Shown: positions 44,618 to 53,086 of the stretch, piece after piece
Layout of the letters: every line of letters starts with the position of its first letter
Numbering within the stretch: position 1 is the stretch's first letter
NCBI RefSeq assembly: GCF_004099695.1
Contig: NZ_SCHL01000001.1
Span: 1-64,000 of the forward strand
DNA: 64,000 nucleotides
Direction: 5' to 3'
DNA from: Methanosarcina sp. MSH10X1
GTDB lineage: Archaea > Halobacteriota > Methanosarcinia > Methanosarcinales > Methanosarcinaceae
Translations under genes and position numbers: made by a program
The notes under the pieces: model-generated
Told to the model about the DNA's origin: nothing
What the model saw: the letters and a program-made list of their open reading frames with translations, nothing else
Databases searched by the model: none

Positions 44618-44827
44618 ATGAAAGAATTAAGGACACTTGGTCAGATACTAAGCACAGTATCATCTGAGCATGAGAAGAATTTAATTGACCGATATTTCGA
44701 GAACATATTCTATGAGTTGGGTGCAGACCCGCTGTTGGCTAAGGAAATGTTTCAAGCGTTTCCGTTAGCCATGATAAGATTTGGTGATACTACGTTAACT
44801 AGGGAGGGATACGATGACCTCCCCTAA
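44618..44827 (+). CDS. Small protein overlapping the primase gene
   Basis: The 69-residue product (MKELRTLGQILSTVSSEHEK) starts at ATG 44618 with GGAGG six bases upstream; an in-frame upstream start at 44534 is less likely because it lies before this site and reads as untranslated TATA-rich DNA. It is predicted helical and soluble. Its stop overlaps the primase start by 14 bases, so the two are probably coupled and it may be a replication accessory protein. Family not recognised. Confidence 0.7.
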   Translation: MKELRTLGQILSTVSSEHEKNLIDRYFENIFYELGADPLLAKEMFQAFPLAMIRFGDTTLTREGYDDLP

Positions 44828-47800
44828 CCGAGACATAATAGATGAAATCAAAAGCAAACTCGACATCGTTAATGTAATTGGAGAAGAGATTGAGTTACAG
44901 GATGAAGGCGGTGGTCATTTTGTTGGATCAGTTCCACCTGTCGGGCATAGTGGTAAAAGCCTGAAAGTAGATCAAAATTTGCAGATATGGCACGATATGA
45001 AAAATAGTGATGGTGGAGATGTGTTTGATTGGATCGGTAGGAGCTTCAGTGATCCAAGAGGAAGGGACTTTCCGGAGGTACTTAGGATAGCCGCAGAGCG
45101 AGCAGGTGTAGAGCTTATAGAGATAACAGCCGAAGAGAGGGAAAGAGTAGAAGTCTATAATCTCTTGACTAAGGTAGCTGGAATTTACCACCAAAATCTA
45201 ACACCTGAACTTTACGACACCATTAAGGAAAAATGGGGGATTGATCGGGAAACTGTTGATCGGTTACAGATCGGGTATGCAATTTCAGGCGATGATTTAT
45301 TAAAGCTGGATAGGTTGACACTTCAACAATCAGGTCTTATATACGAGAGTTTTAGCCATGTAGTGTTTAACCACCGGATAATATTTCCATATTGGAAAAA
45401 CGGTAAAGTTGCCTACATGATTGGTAGAACACTGGATGGGCAACCAAAATACCTAAAACTTCTAGTCAGTAGTGAAAAATATCCTGAGATAAAAGTACAG
45501 AATTCTTGTTTTTACGGTGAAGACAGCCTTCGTGGTGTTGATTATTGCATTATAACCGAGGGAGTGACAGACTGTATAGTAATGTTACAGGCTGGGTTTC
45601 CTTGCATATCCCCGGTTACGGTACAGTTTAGGGAGAAAGACCACACTAAATTAATAAGCCTCACAAGGGAACTCAAATGCGTCTACATCTGCAATGACAA
45701 TGAGGAAAATGAGGCAGGAATCAAAGGTGCATTGAAGACAGCCGAAGCACTTGAGAGAGCGAGAATTGAAACCCGGCTTATCATACTGCCTAAGCCTGAA
45801 GGCTGTGATAAAATAGATATTGCCGACTACATGAAGGAGTACAGCCCAGAAGACTTCAAAAAGCTCATGGATTCAAGTATGGAACTCTGTGACTACCTGT
45901 TAGAGCAACAGGTAATATCAACGACCTCAACAAGCACAACAAGGCTCAAAGCTTTCAAGGTTTTTGCTGTAAATGACCTTTCTTTTATGCCAGATGATGA
46001 ATGGGAGGTTTTTGTAAAAAACGAGGTCGCAAAAAAGTTCAGATTGAACAAAACAGACATTAATAAAGTGTTTGCAGCTATAGAAAAGGAAAGGCAAAAG
46101 AAGAACAGAAACGAAGCAGGCGAGCAGAAGACCCAAGAAAACGGAGAAGAGGGAGAGGAAGAAAGTACACGGTACAAACTCCCGCCCCTAGAAGAGAGGC
46201 TTAAGGCATACCCTGAGGAAGTAATCAGGAAAGCAAACGAAATACTAGACAGCGGTGATCCATTCCTTTATATATGCGACACATGGAACGAAATTCATGT
46301 TGGAGATAGGAATTTAGGGGAAATGCTAGCCTGTTCTATAGCCTGCACCCAGTTATTAAACGCAGGTATAGGAATCCATGAAAAGCCTTCTGGTGACTCC
46401 GAATCGGGAAAAAGTCACGCTTGTTTGTCAATGGGTAAGTTATGTCCTCCTTGGAAATTCAGAGCAACCACATTTTCACCTAAAGTACTGTACTACATGC
46501 CTGATCTGATACCAGGGACGATACTTTACACTGATGATATAGACCTTTCAGATAAAGGCGTTGTATCGACAATAAAAAAAGCAACAGCGGACTTTGAAAA
46601 CGAAACTGTAATGGATACCGTTATAGATGGAAAGCCTGTTACTAAGTCAATTCCAGCGAGGATTGATTTTTGGCTTTCATCAGTAGATAGTATTGATGAT
46701 GTTCAGCTAGGAACTCGATTCATATATTCCAACACCGAAAGCGAAACGGGGCATGACCACGAAGTAAACCACAAGCAAAAAGGAAGATGTTTAGGAATCG
46801 CACCGGAAGAGAGCAGCGAGAAGGTTTTGATCTGTAGATGTATGTTAGAATACATCTGTGATAACCTGTATAACGTCTTCTCAGCTTACGGTTTTGTTTC
46901 TACTTGGAGCGAGGAATCAAAGAAAAGGAATCAAGAAAAGTTTCTTGATGTCTTATTATCTGTGACAGTGTTTAACTATCGGCAGAGAGAGACGGTTCAT
47001 GGAAACTTAGTAGGCACGTTGGAAGACTGGAAACAAGCTGTTTCTATCTATTCGTATGTAGCACAAAACAATTCGTGTATGTTAACCGATGAGGAAATTG
47101 TAATACTCCATACAATTCACGAAATGTGTCAACTCTACTGTGATGGAGCACAACACAAAAAGCTATTCAAAGAACTGAAGGAAACTAACAAATTCAAAAA
47201 ATCGGAGTCCACTTTAAAAAGAATCTTGTTAGGGGATACCAAAGGAAAGCAGGGATTCAAAGAGAAAGTGCCGGGATTCACCTATGATAAAGTAGAGCAG
47301 CCTATACTTGGTGAAAACGGTTTCGAGATAAGGGGAGCAGGGAAAACCAGGGCTTTGTGCTATTCATACGATGGTGACCTTTTCGATGGATTACCTGAAG
47401 GCGTTGACGTTGTTGAAGCTATAAAAAACGGTATTTTCGTGAGCTGTGATTATGAGATTGCGGAAGCTTTGGAGCAGGTTTTTAAGGATGATCCTGTTCA
47501 AGTGTACAAACTTAAGGACAACTCAAGGGAGTTGTACAACTGGAAGCGTGAGTACAGAAATCAAAAAAAGCCCTCAGAAATCAGCAGAAATCAGCAGAAC
47601 TCAAATGCTCAGAATTTCGCCTCAAGCAATTTCCCGATAGTGAATAATAATAATAAAAATGATAATAATATGGGCAGAAATCATAAAAAGGGGGATGAAG
47701 AAGGGGGTGAAATAAACATGTATCCCTCCTCCCCGCAGATGGAAAAAAATACATGCATTTCTAAGACCCCCTTGAAAACCGTGAATTCTGTGAATTCTGC

Positions 47801-48053
47801 GAATTCTGCCTCAGCCAATAGCGATCAGGGTTTGATTTCTGCCCCATGTAGTTTGAATTCTGAAGCCAGTATTTATAGTCGTCTTAGAGAAATTTTAAAA
47901 CGTTTCGTTCAATCACGGTATCATTTTGTAGTTGACAGCGTGCCAGAAATGGTTGAGAAGTTTAACACGAAATATCCCGGCTTCAAACGTGAGCTTGGGG
48001 AACAAACGGTTTTGGATGTAGCGAATAAGCTTAATGAACGGGGGTGGAATTGA
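44814..48053 (+). CDS. TOPRIM primase-ATPase replication protein of the element
   Basis: The 1079-residue product opens like DnaG (IKSKLDIVNVIGEEIEL, GGDVFDWIGRSF) but lacks the zinc-binding Cys/His: VPPVGH replaces CPFH and WHDMKNSDG replaces the C-x-x-C. A TOPRIM domain follows at about 240-350 (YCIITEGVTDCIVML, YICNDNEENEAG). A P-loop ATPase lies at about 500-640 (KPSGDSESGKSHACL, then TILYTDDIDLS as Walker B). The tail is Asn/Ser-rich low complexity, then a small helical domain (VPEMVEKFNTKYPGF) repeated as a fragment at 49.1 kb. It probably primes and unwinds DNA for the element. Confidence 0.88.
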   Translation: MTSPNRDIIDEIKSKLDIVNVIGEEIELQDEGGGHFVGSVPPVGHSGKSLKVDQNLQIWHDMKNSDGGDVFDWIGRSFSDPRGRDFPEVLRIAAERAGVELIEITAEERERVEVYNLLTKVAGIYHQNLTPELYDTIKEKWGIDRETVDRLQIGYAISGDDLLKLDRLTLQQSGLIYESFSHVVFNHRIIFPYWKNGKVAYMIGRTLDGQPKYLKLLVSSEKYPEIKVQNSCFYGEDSLRGVDYCIITEGVTDCIVMLQAGFPCISPVTVQFREKDHTKLISLTRELKCVYICNDNEENEAGIKGALKTAEALERARIETRLIILPKPEGCDKIDIADYMKEYSPEDFKKLMDSSMELCDYLLEQQVISTTSTSTTRLKAFKVFAVNDLSFMPDDEWEVFVKNEVAKKFRLNKTDINKVFAAIEKERQKKNRNEAGEQKTQENGEEGEEESTRYKLPPLEERLKAYPEEVIRKANEILDSGDPFLYICDTWNEIHVGDRNLGEMLACSIACTQLLNAGIGIHEKPSGDSESGKSHACLSMGKLCPPWKFRATTFSPKVLYYMPDLIPGTILYTDDIDLSDKGVVSTIKKATADFENETVMDTVIDGKPVTKSIPARIDFWLSSVDSIDDVQLGTRFIYSNTESETGHDHEVNHKQKGRCLGIAPEESSEKVLICRCMLEYICDNLYNVFSAYGFVSTWSEESKKRNQEKFLDVLLSVTVFNYRQRETVHGNLVGTLEDWKQAVSIYSYVAQNNSCMLTDEEIVILHTIHEMCQLYCDGAQHKKLFKELKETNKFKKSESTLKRILLGDTKGKQGFKEKVPGFTYDKVEQPILGENGFEIRGAGKTRALCYSYDGDLFDGLPEGVDVVEAIKNGIFVSCDYEIAEALEQVFKDDPVQVYKLKDNSRELYNWKREYRNQKKPSEISRNQQNSNAQNFASSNFPIVNNNNKNDNNMGRNHKKGDEEGGEINMYPSSPQMEKNTCISKTPLKTVNSVNSANSASANSDQGLISAPCSLNSEASIYSRLREILKRFVQSRYHFVVDSVPEMVEKFNTKYPGFKRELGEQTVLDVANKLNERGWN

Positions 48054-48219
48054 TAAAAAGTCTTTAAAAAACCCCACTTTCTTAGTTTACAATTTACCAG
48101 TTTAAAGAACCTGTTGAATTATATAAAATTTGAAGTATGCTCGCACAGAGTGGATGGATAAGTTGGATATTGACTTGTTAAGTATGAGGCTCAAGATTGA
48201 ATTTTTTCTAAAAATTTTT

Positions 48220-48250
48220 AAATTTTTTAATTTTTTCCTAATTCAGAGCC
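48220..48250. repeat. Direct repeat copy A (aaattttttaatttttt...)
   Basis: A 31-base sequence ending cctaattcagagcc recurs with one mismatch at 49635-49665. Upstream flanks are also related (gaagtatgctcgcacagagtgg here, agagtatgcttccacaaagagg there). The surrounding 48054-48537 has no supported gene. Confidence 0.75.
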
Positions 48251-48537
48251 TTTATAAGCTCTGTAGCTGAATTGTTTTTGTTTCCGGTAATTTGAAAACC
48301 TGTATGTTTTTCTTTCTTCTATCACCCTCTCAGTGGATTTAGTGCAGGTCACAGCTTAATTACAGATTTGCCTTTAATAAAATGCGCTAGGAAATTCACT
48401 AATACTATCGTGCAAAAGCAAAAGCACTATGATTGCAGCCAAGATAATAATAATATCTTCCCAATTAGGCGGCTTTATGCGTCCCATCTAATCAATCCAT
48501 TTTGATTCTTCCGTGTCACATGATGCAAATACCTGCA

Positions 48538-48762
48538 CTAATGGATTCTCCTTATAGCAGCATACATATCTTTAGGTTCATACTCCATACAGTATCCGAA
48601 ACAGCCGAAAAGCCCCATATGATATAGTATGAGCTCATCACAAAACTCAAATTTGCGTCCTTGTACTTCAAATATGGAATTATTAATTAATCTATTGATT
48701 AGGACAATTATCATGAATTTTTCATTAATGTCTGAATAAAGTAGGTTTTGTGATGAGCTCAA
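48538..48762 (-). CDS. Possible small hypothetical ORF
   Basis: A 74-codon frame beginning ATG 48762 (MSSSQNLLYSDINEKFMIIV) and ending near 48538. It has no Shine-Dalgarno and its first codons lie in the right arm of a perfect inverted repeat. Coding is doubtful; it is listed because nothing else occupies this stretch. Confidence 0.25.
   Translation of the reverse strand: MSSSQNLLYSDINEKFMIIVLINRLINNSIFEVQGRKFEFCDELILYHMGLFGCFGYCMEYEPKDMYAAIRRIH
48631..48760. repeat. Perfect 16-base inverted repeats flanking 98 bases
   Basis: GAGCTCATCACAAAAC (48631-48646) is exactly repeated in inverse as GTTTTGTGATGAGCTC (48745-48760). The central 98 bases are AT-rich. Such a structure may be a small non-autonomous insertion, a recombinase or regulator site, or an invertible segment. 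Confidence 0.85.
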
Positions 48763-48837
48763 TAATTACTTAAACAAAACTGGCATATATCCCTATAAGG
48801 ATTTTTGGGTATTTTATTAAAATAATAGGAAGATAAA

Positions 48838-49083
48838 ATGCAAAGATATAGCGTGCGGATTAAAGGTGAAGCGGTGAATATTTATCATCCGTTTGTCAAG
48901 GAATTAGAGATTAAAGCAGAGAATGAACTGGAAGCAAGGATAAAAGTAACTGATATACTGAAAGATCGTGAATTAAAAAATTGCGAATTCATAATAGACC
49001 CTGCTTCAGAAGGATCACTATACCCATATACTCAAGGTTCTGAATTTGGACTATGCACGATTGAAGTTACGAAATTATACTGA
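48838..49083 (+). CDS. Small hypothetical protein (81 residues)
   Basis: ATG 48838 to TGA 49083, preceded by an A-rich leader with AGGAAGAT. The product MQRYSVRIKGEAVNIYHPFV... alternates hydrophobic and charged residues, suggesting a small alpha/beta fold, with LEARIKVTDILKDREL as a helix. I do not recognise it. It stands just before a broken copy of the primase tail. Confidence 0.6.
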   Translation: MQRYSVRIKGEAVNIYHPFVKELEIKAENELEARIKVTDILKDRELKNCEFIIDPASEGSLYPYTQGSEFGLCTIEVTKLY

Positions 49084-49106
49084 AAATAATAGGATTAAAC
49101 CCTTAA

Positions 49107-49295
49107 CATTATAATTCAGTTGTTGAAAATGTACCAGAAATGGTTAAAGACTTTAGTAAGAAATATCTAGGTTTTGTGAAAACAGTTGGGTATGATACAA
49201 TTCTGACAATTACAGAACAGATGAACAATTGGAATGGGATCAGAACTAATCCCCAATTATCTATTATTGGATCAGGATTGGATCAAGGTCAGTAG
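49107..49295 (+). pseudogene. Fragment duplicating the primase C-terminal domain
   Basis: From after TAA 49104 to TAG 49295 one frame reads SVVENVPEMVKDFSKKYLGF and then TVGYDTILTITEQMNNWN. It matches the end of the primase (VVDSVPEMVEKFNTKYPGF ... GEQTVLDVANKLNERGWN) in order and spacing. There is no start codon. It is the remnant of a second primase-type gene, suggesting past duplication or nested insertion of related elements. Confidence 0.75.
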
Positions 49296-49992
49296 GCTTG
49301 GATCAACTAGATGAGGCATTTGAACTTTTACATTAGTAACACTATATTTTGTAATTAGAAACAGTATATGCGTTATATAAAAAAAATTGTTTTGACTACC
49401 CCTGATCCAACAGATTGACCTCCAGCCGGTATCGATTTATTTGATCAACCGTCTCCCGATCCAAGGTTGTGAGCATACTAAACAAACTTTACTACATATC
49501 GAGATACTTTTCTACAAGCACAGTATAAATATGTATAAACGGTTTGACTATAAATCTATATAGAGTATGCTTCCACAAAGAGGTACTTAGTTTAAACAGA
49601 CAGGGGTGCTAAGGATCGCATGCAAAAGTCAATAAAATTTTTTAATTTTTTCCTAATTCAGAACCATTCTAACGCTCATTTATCTCAACTTAACTGAACT
49701 TCTGGTCTAATAATTGAATAAGGTAACTGCTTTATCTAAATGGCTAGCTCCTGAAATCATTTTGGTTTAATTATCCTTCAGTCACAATCTATTCCCATCC
49801 AATTTACAATAATTTTTCAACTATCAGTTACTGATTGTTTTTATGTGAATTAACAGTTGCGTTTTTTGATAACTCTAAATTATAATCATATTTTGAGTAC
49901 CGAGCCAATTAAAGTTGAAGGAAAGATTTAAAGAATATTGGAATGTAATCTGTATTTGTATATTTTAAATGTTAGGTGACGAAGGAAAATAA
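49296..49992. other. Long AT-rich non-coding region
   Basis: No gene recognised. It contains copy B of the direct repeat and, near 49945-49968, a TATA-like box; GGTGA at 49976-49980 is the ribosome-binding site of the PKD protein gene. Confidence 0.4.
49635..49665. repeat. Direct repeat copy B
   Basis: Second copy of the 31-base sequence at 48220-48250 (one mismatch), ending cctaattcagaacc. The two copies bracket the small ORFs and the primase fragment, marking a possible duplicated or inserted block of about 1.4 kb. Confidence 0.75.
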
Positions 49993-52530
49993 ATGACAAA
50001 TAAGAAAAAACTGTATTCAATACCTTTAGCATTACTAGTTTTATTCTTTTTAATTTTCGGCTCATCTGTGGCGTTGGCTGGAACAGAAACTCAACTCGTA
50101 CATGGGCAGCGATTAGTAGAGGGTACTAGAATCCACGGTAACATAGTTACATGGTATGATAATTCTGGGAATAGTATAAACGTATATGATATAGCTGCCG
50201 GAAAACAAATAGATATTACTGGATATACATTCGGTAATATTCCTGTATATGGTGATAAAATTGTATGGAGTGAGGGTCTAAACGAAAAAATTATGATGTA
50301 TAATCTTTCCACTGGTGAAAAAACTCAAATAATTCCAGTAGATTCTGGTACAGATAGTCCTGATAGTTACGGACATAGTATAGAGTATTTAAATCCAGAT
50401 ATTTACGAAGACAAGATAGTATATGTAAAATCTGAGTATTCCAATAGCAGTCCAACTAGTAGATTTTATAGTTTATACTTGTATGATCTTGTCACTCACA
50501 AAGAAACGCAAATTGCTACAAGTGACTATAGTATTCATTGCGTCGTATACGGGAACAAGATAGTGTGGTCAGAAAAAGGAGATATTTACATATACGATAT
50601 ACCCACGCAGCGGATAGGTAGCATAAGTACTAGTGGCGCAGCCGGAAACCCTGATATTTACAATAATATTGTAATATGGGGAGAGACTCACAATGAAGAG
50701 AGCAGCACATATATGCGGGATATTGCTACCCATATAACAACTCAGATTAATACTAGCGGAGGGATGTATAATCGTGCTTTTCATGGTAATCGGATTGTAT
50801 GGGAAAGCGAATACAATGTGGATGGTAAATGGATGAGTAACATCGACATGTATGACATATCTACTGGCAAAATGACTCGGATCACGAACAGCGGTACTGC
50901 ACACTGTCCATCTATTTTTGAAGATAAAATCGTATATGCGGACCTTCGCAATGATCCAGAGGATCGTGAAGAAAGTAGTATTTATTTATATGATCTCTCA
51001 TCAACAGTAGAAAATTCTCCTACAGCTGAATTTACTGCAAACGTGACTTCTGGAAATGTACCTTTAGTTGTGCTATTCGATGATACCAGCACTGGTGGAG
51101 TACCAACTTCCTGGCTATGGGATTTTGGGGACGGGATTGACTCAAAACATGCCATGAATGCAACACACACATTCACTAAGTCGGGTGTATACAACGTTTC
51201 TTTAACAGTGGCAAATGAAGCAGGCAATAGTACAGTGACGAAACTGAATTATATTACTGTAACTTCCCCACAAACACCAGTGGCAGATTTCTCTGCTAAT
51301 GTAACTTCTGGAGCTGCACCTTTAGTTGTTCTATTCACTGATACCAGTACTGAAAGAGCACCTAATACGTGGTACTGGGATTTTGGCGATGGTAGCAGTT
51401 TATCGTGGTACAGTGGTATCGATTCAAAGTACTCCATGAATGTAACTCACACGTTTACAAAACCAGGAAATTATACAATCAGTCTGACTGCGGGAAACGA
51501 TGTAGGGGACAGTACAGCGACAAAACCGGGATACATAGTTGTTAGTGATCCAAACGCTCCAGTTGCAAATTTCAGTAGCAATATTACTGAGGGTTATGCT
51601 CCCCTAACAGTGCAGTTTTATGATCTTTCTCAGAAAGCAGCTTCATGGGCTTGGGACTTCAATAGTGATGGACAGCCGGACTCCAATGATACAAGTCCAG
51701 TTCATATATACGCAAATGCTGGAACTTATACTGTCAACCTAACTGTAAGCAACGAAAATGGAACTGCCTCAAAGAATGCTGCAATAAATGTACTTACACC
51801 AAGCAGCTCAAGTGGTAGTAGTGAAGGAAGTAGCCACAAGAACAGTGGTGGAAGCGGTGGCGGGGGCGGATCACCAGAACCTGCAAAGAATGTTCAAGCC
51901 AAGGAGATTTCACAGGCTCATGTTGCAAATGGAAAGCCCATAAAGTTTGATTTCACAAAGAATGCAACCTGCGTTGCATATGTGAGCTTCGATGCAAAGA
52001 AAACTACCGGAAAGACCACAACCATTGCCGAGCAGCTCAAGGCAAAATCAACCCTGACTTCGAATCTATCCTCAGGTGAGGTTTATAAATACTTCAACCT
52101 CTGGGTGGGAAATGCAGGATTTGCAACGGAAAAGAACATTGAGAACCCTGTAGTGTGCTTCAAGGTTGAGAAATCCTGGCTTGAAGATAAGAAGATTGAC
52201 CAGAACTCAATCGCGCTCAACAGGTACAACGAGAAAAAATGGTCACAGATGCCTGCAAAACTATTGAAAGAGGATGAAAGATATCTTTACTTCACAGCAG
52301 AAACTCCGGAGTTCTCATCCTTTGCAATAACAGGGAAAGCCGTAGAGAAAGAAACCGGAAACGAAACTGAACCTGCAACCGGTGTCCAGGATGCTGGCCA
52401 AGAGAGTATTGCCGCCGGGAGTAAGGATGGACAGAAATCTGAGACGGGAAAGATTACAAGCATACCCGGATTTGGAATGGTCTGTGGGATAGTTTGCCTT
52501 ATTATGGTGTTCCTGTATAAAAGAAAGTAA
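49993..52530 (+). CDS. Surface protein: beta-propeller-like repeats, three PKD domains, PGF-CTERM
   Basis: The 845-residue product has a signal peptide (about 1-29), about six repeats of the type IVWSE...IYLYDLSTG (30-335, TolB/propeller-like), three PKD domains (about 340-602; AEFTANVTSGNVPLVVLFDD, W-DFGDG), a Ser/Gly linker, a PGF-pre-PGF domain (about 635-775) and a C-terminal PGF-CTERM sorting signal, IPGFGMVCGIVCLIMVFLYK plus basic tail. It is exported and probably processed by an archaeosortase to a lipid anchor. The part after about 51890 has a higher G+C and more usual codon use than the AT-rich first part, suggesting a chimeric origin. A T-rich terminator follows. Confidence 0.92.
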   Translation: MTNKKKLYSIPLALLVLFFLIFGSSVALAGTETQLVHGQRLVEGTRIHGNIVTWYDNSGNSINVYDIAAGKQIDITGYTFGNIPVYGDKIVWSEGLNEKIMMYNLSTGEKTQIIPVDSGTDSPDSYGHSIEYLNPDIYEDKIVYVKSEYSNSSPTSRFYSLYLYDLVTHKETQIATSDYSIHCVVYGNKIVWSEKGDIYIYDIPTQRIGSISTSGAAGNPDIYNNIVIWGETHNEESSTYMRDIATHITTQINTSGGMYNRAFHGNRIVWESEYNVDGKWMSNIDMYDISTGKMTRITNSGTAHCPSIFEDKIVYADLRNDPEDREESSIYLYDLSSTVENSPTAEFTANVTSGNVPLVVLFDDTSTGGVPTSWLWDFGDGIDSKHAMNATHTFTKSGVYNVSLTVANEAGNSTVTKLNYITVTSPQTPVADFSANVTSGAAPLVVLFTDTSTERAPNTWYWDFGDGSSLSWYSGIDSKYSMNVTHTFTKPGNYTISLTAGNDVGDSTATKPGYIVVSDPNAPVANFSSNITEGYAPLTVQFYDLSQKAASWAWDFNSDGQPDSNDTSPVHIYANAGTYTVNLTVSNENGTASKNAAINVLTPSSSSGSSEGSSHKNSGGSGGGGGSPEPAKNVQAKEISQAHVANGKPIKFDFTKNATCVAYVSFDAKKTTGKTTTIAEQLKAKSTLTSNLSSGEVYKYFNLWVGNAGFATEKNIENPVVCFKVEKSWLEDKKIDQNSIALNRYNEKKWSQMPAKLLKEDERYLYFTAETPEFSSFAITGKAVEKETGNETEPATGVQDAGQESIAAGSKDGQKSETGKITSIPGFGMVCGIVCLIMVFLYKRK

Positions 52531-52554
52531 AAAAGGCAAAATACGATGTGAAAA

Positions 52555-52585
52555 ATGAGGGGTTAATCCTCTCATCTTTTTTTTT
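52555..52585 (+). terminator. Intrinsic-type terminator after the PKD protein gene
   Basis: ATGAGGGG-ttaat-CCTCTCAT forms an eight-pair stem (one G-U) followed directly by a run of nine to ten T. It lies 25 bases after the stop codon at 52530. Confidence 0.75.
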
Positions 52586-53086
52586 CAACTGCTTCTGAGT
52601 CCCGGTGAGTTAACAAAGTATGCTTAGCAAGTTTAAGTTTTTAATCGAATGAGTAAGTGTATATATCTTCGCCGTCAGCATTGGTTAAACCACACAAATG
52701 GACATATCTAAGCGGTGTAGATAAATTTTGAGAAATGATTCACTCAGGGAAGCATCAGAGGCTCTTAGCTGAGTTATTGTTTGCTCCCTTTGTGATTCTA
52801 CCTTTCTGTGTTTAAAAACTCAACTAAGTGCTTCTTATAAAGCCTGTTATATTCAAATGCACCTATAAATATCAGTAATGCTTGGTTGACCAGTAGTGCT
52901 TTAGCCCATGTTCAATGTGTCCCATTTTTTACTTACATTAAATGTCGCAAAAATCTTATTTTAGATAACCACTGTAATTTTTCAAATCACTCTCGGAGTT
53001 TGAAAAAATATGTAATACTCGCCGATCAAATCATTATATCTATATATAGATTGATGCAGAAGTTACTTTCAAAGAGACTGATTGAC
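52586..53086. other. Intergenic region with promoter of the Type ISP gene
   Basis: No supported gene. The frame of the restriction gene is open from 52886, but its first 67 codons read as random. A TATA-like stretch at 53036-53049 (tatatctatatata) lies about 40-50 bases before ATG 53087, which supports that later start. Confidence 0.45.

Noticed and set aside
52886-53086. N-terminal extension of the Type ISP gene
   Set aside because: The 67 codons have no protein character and contain the TATA box; the conserved domain begins after ATG 53087.
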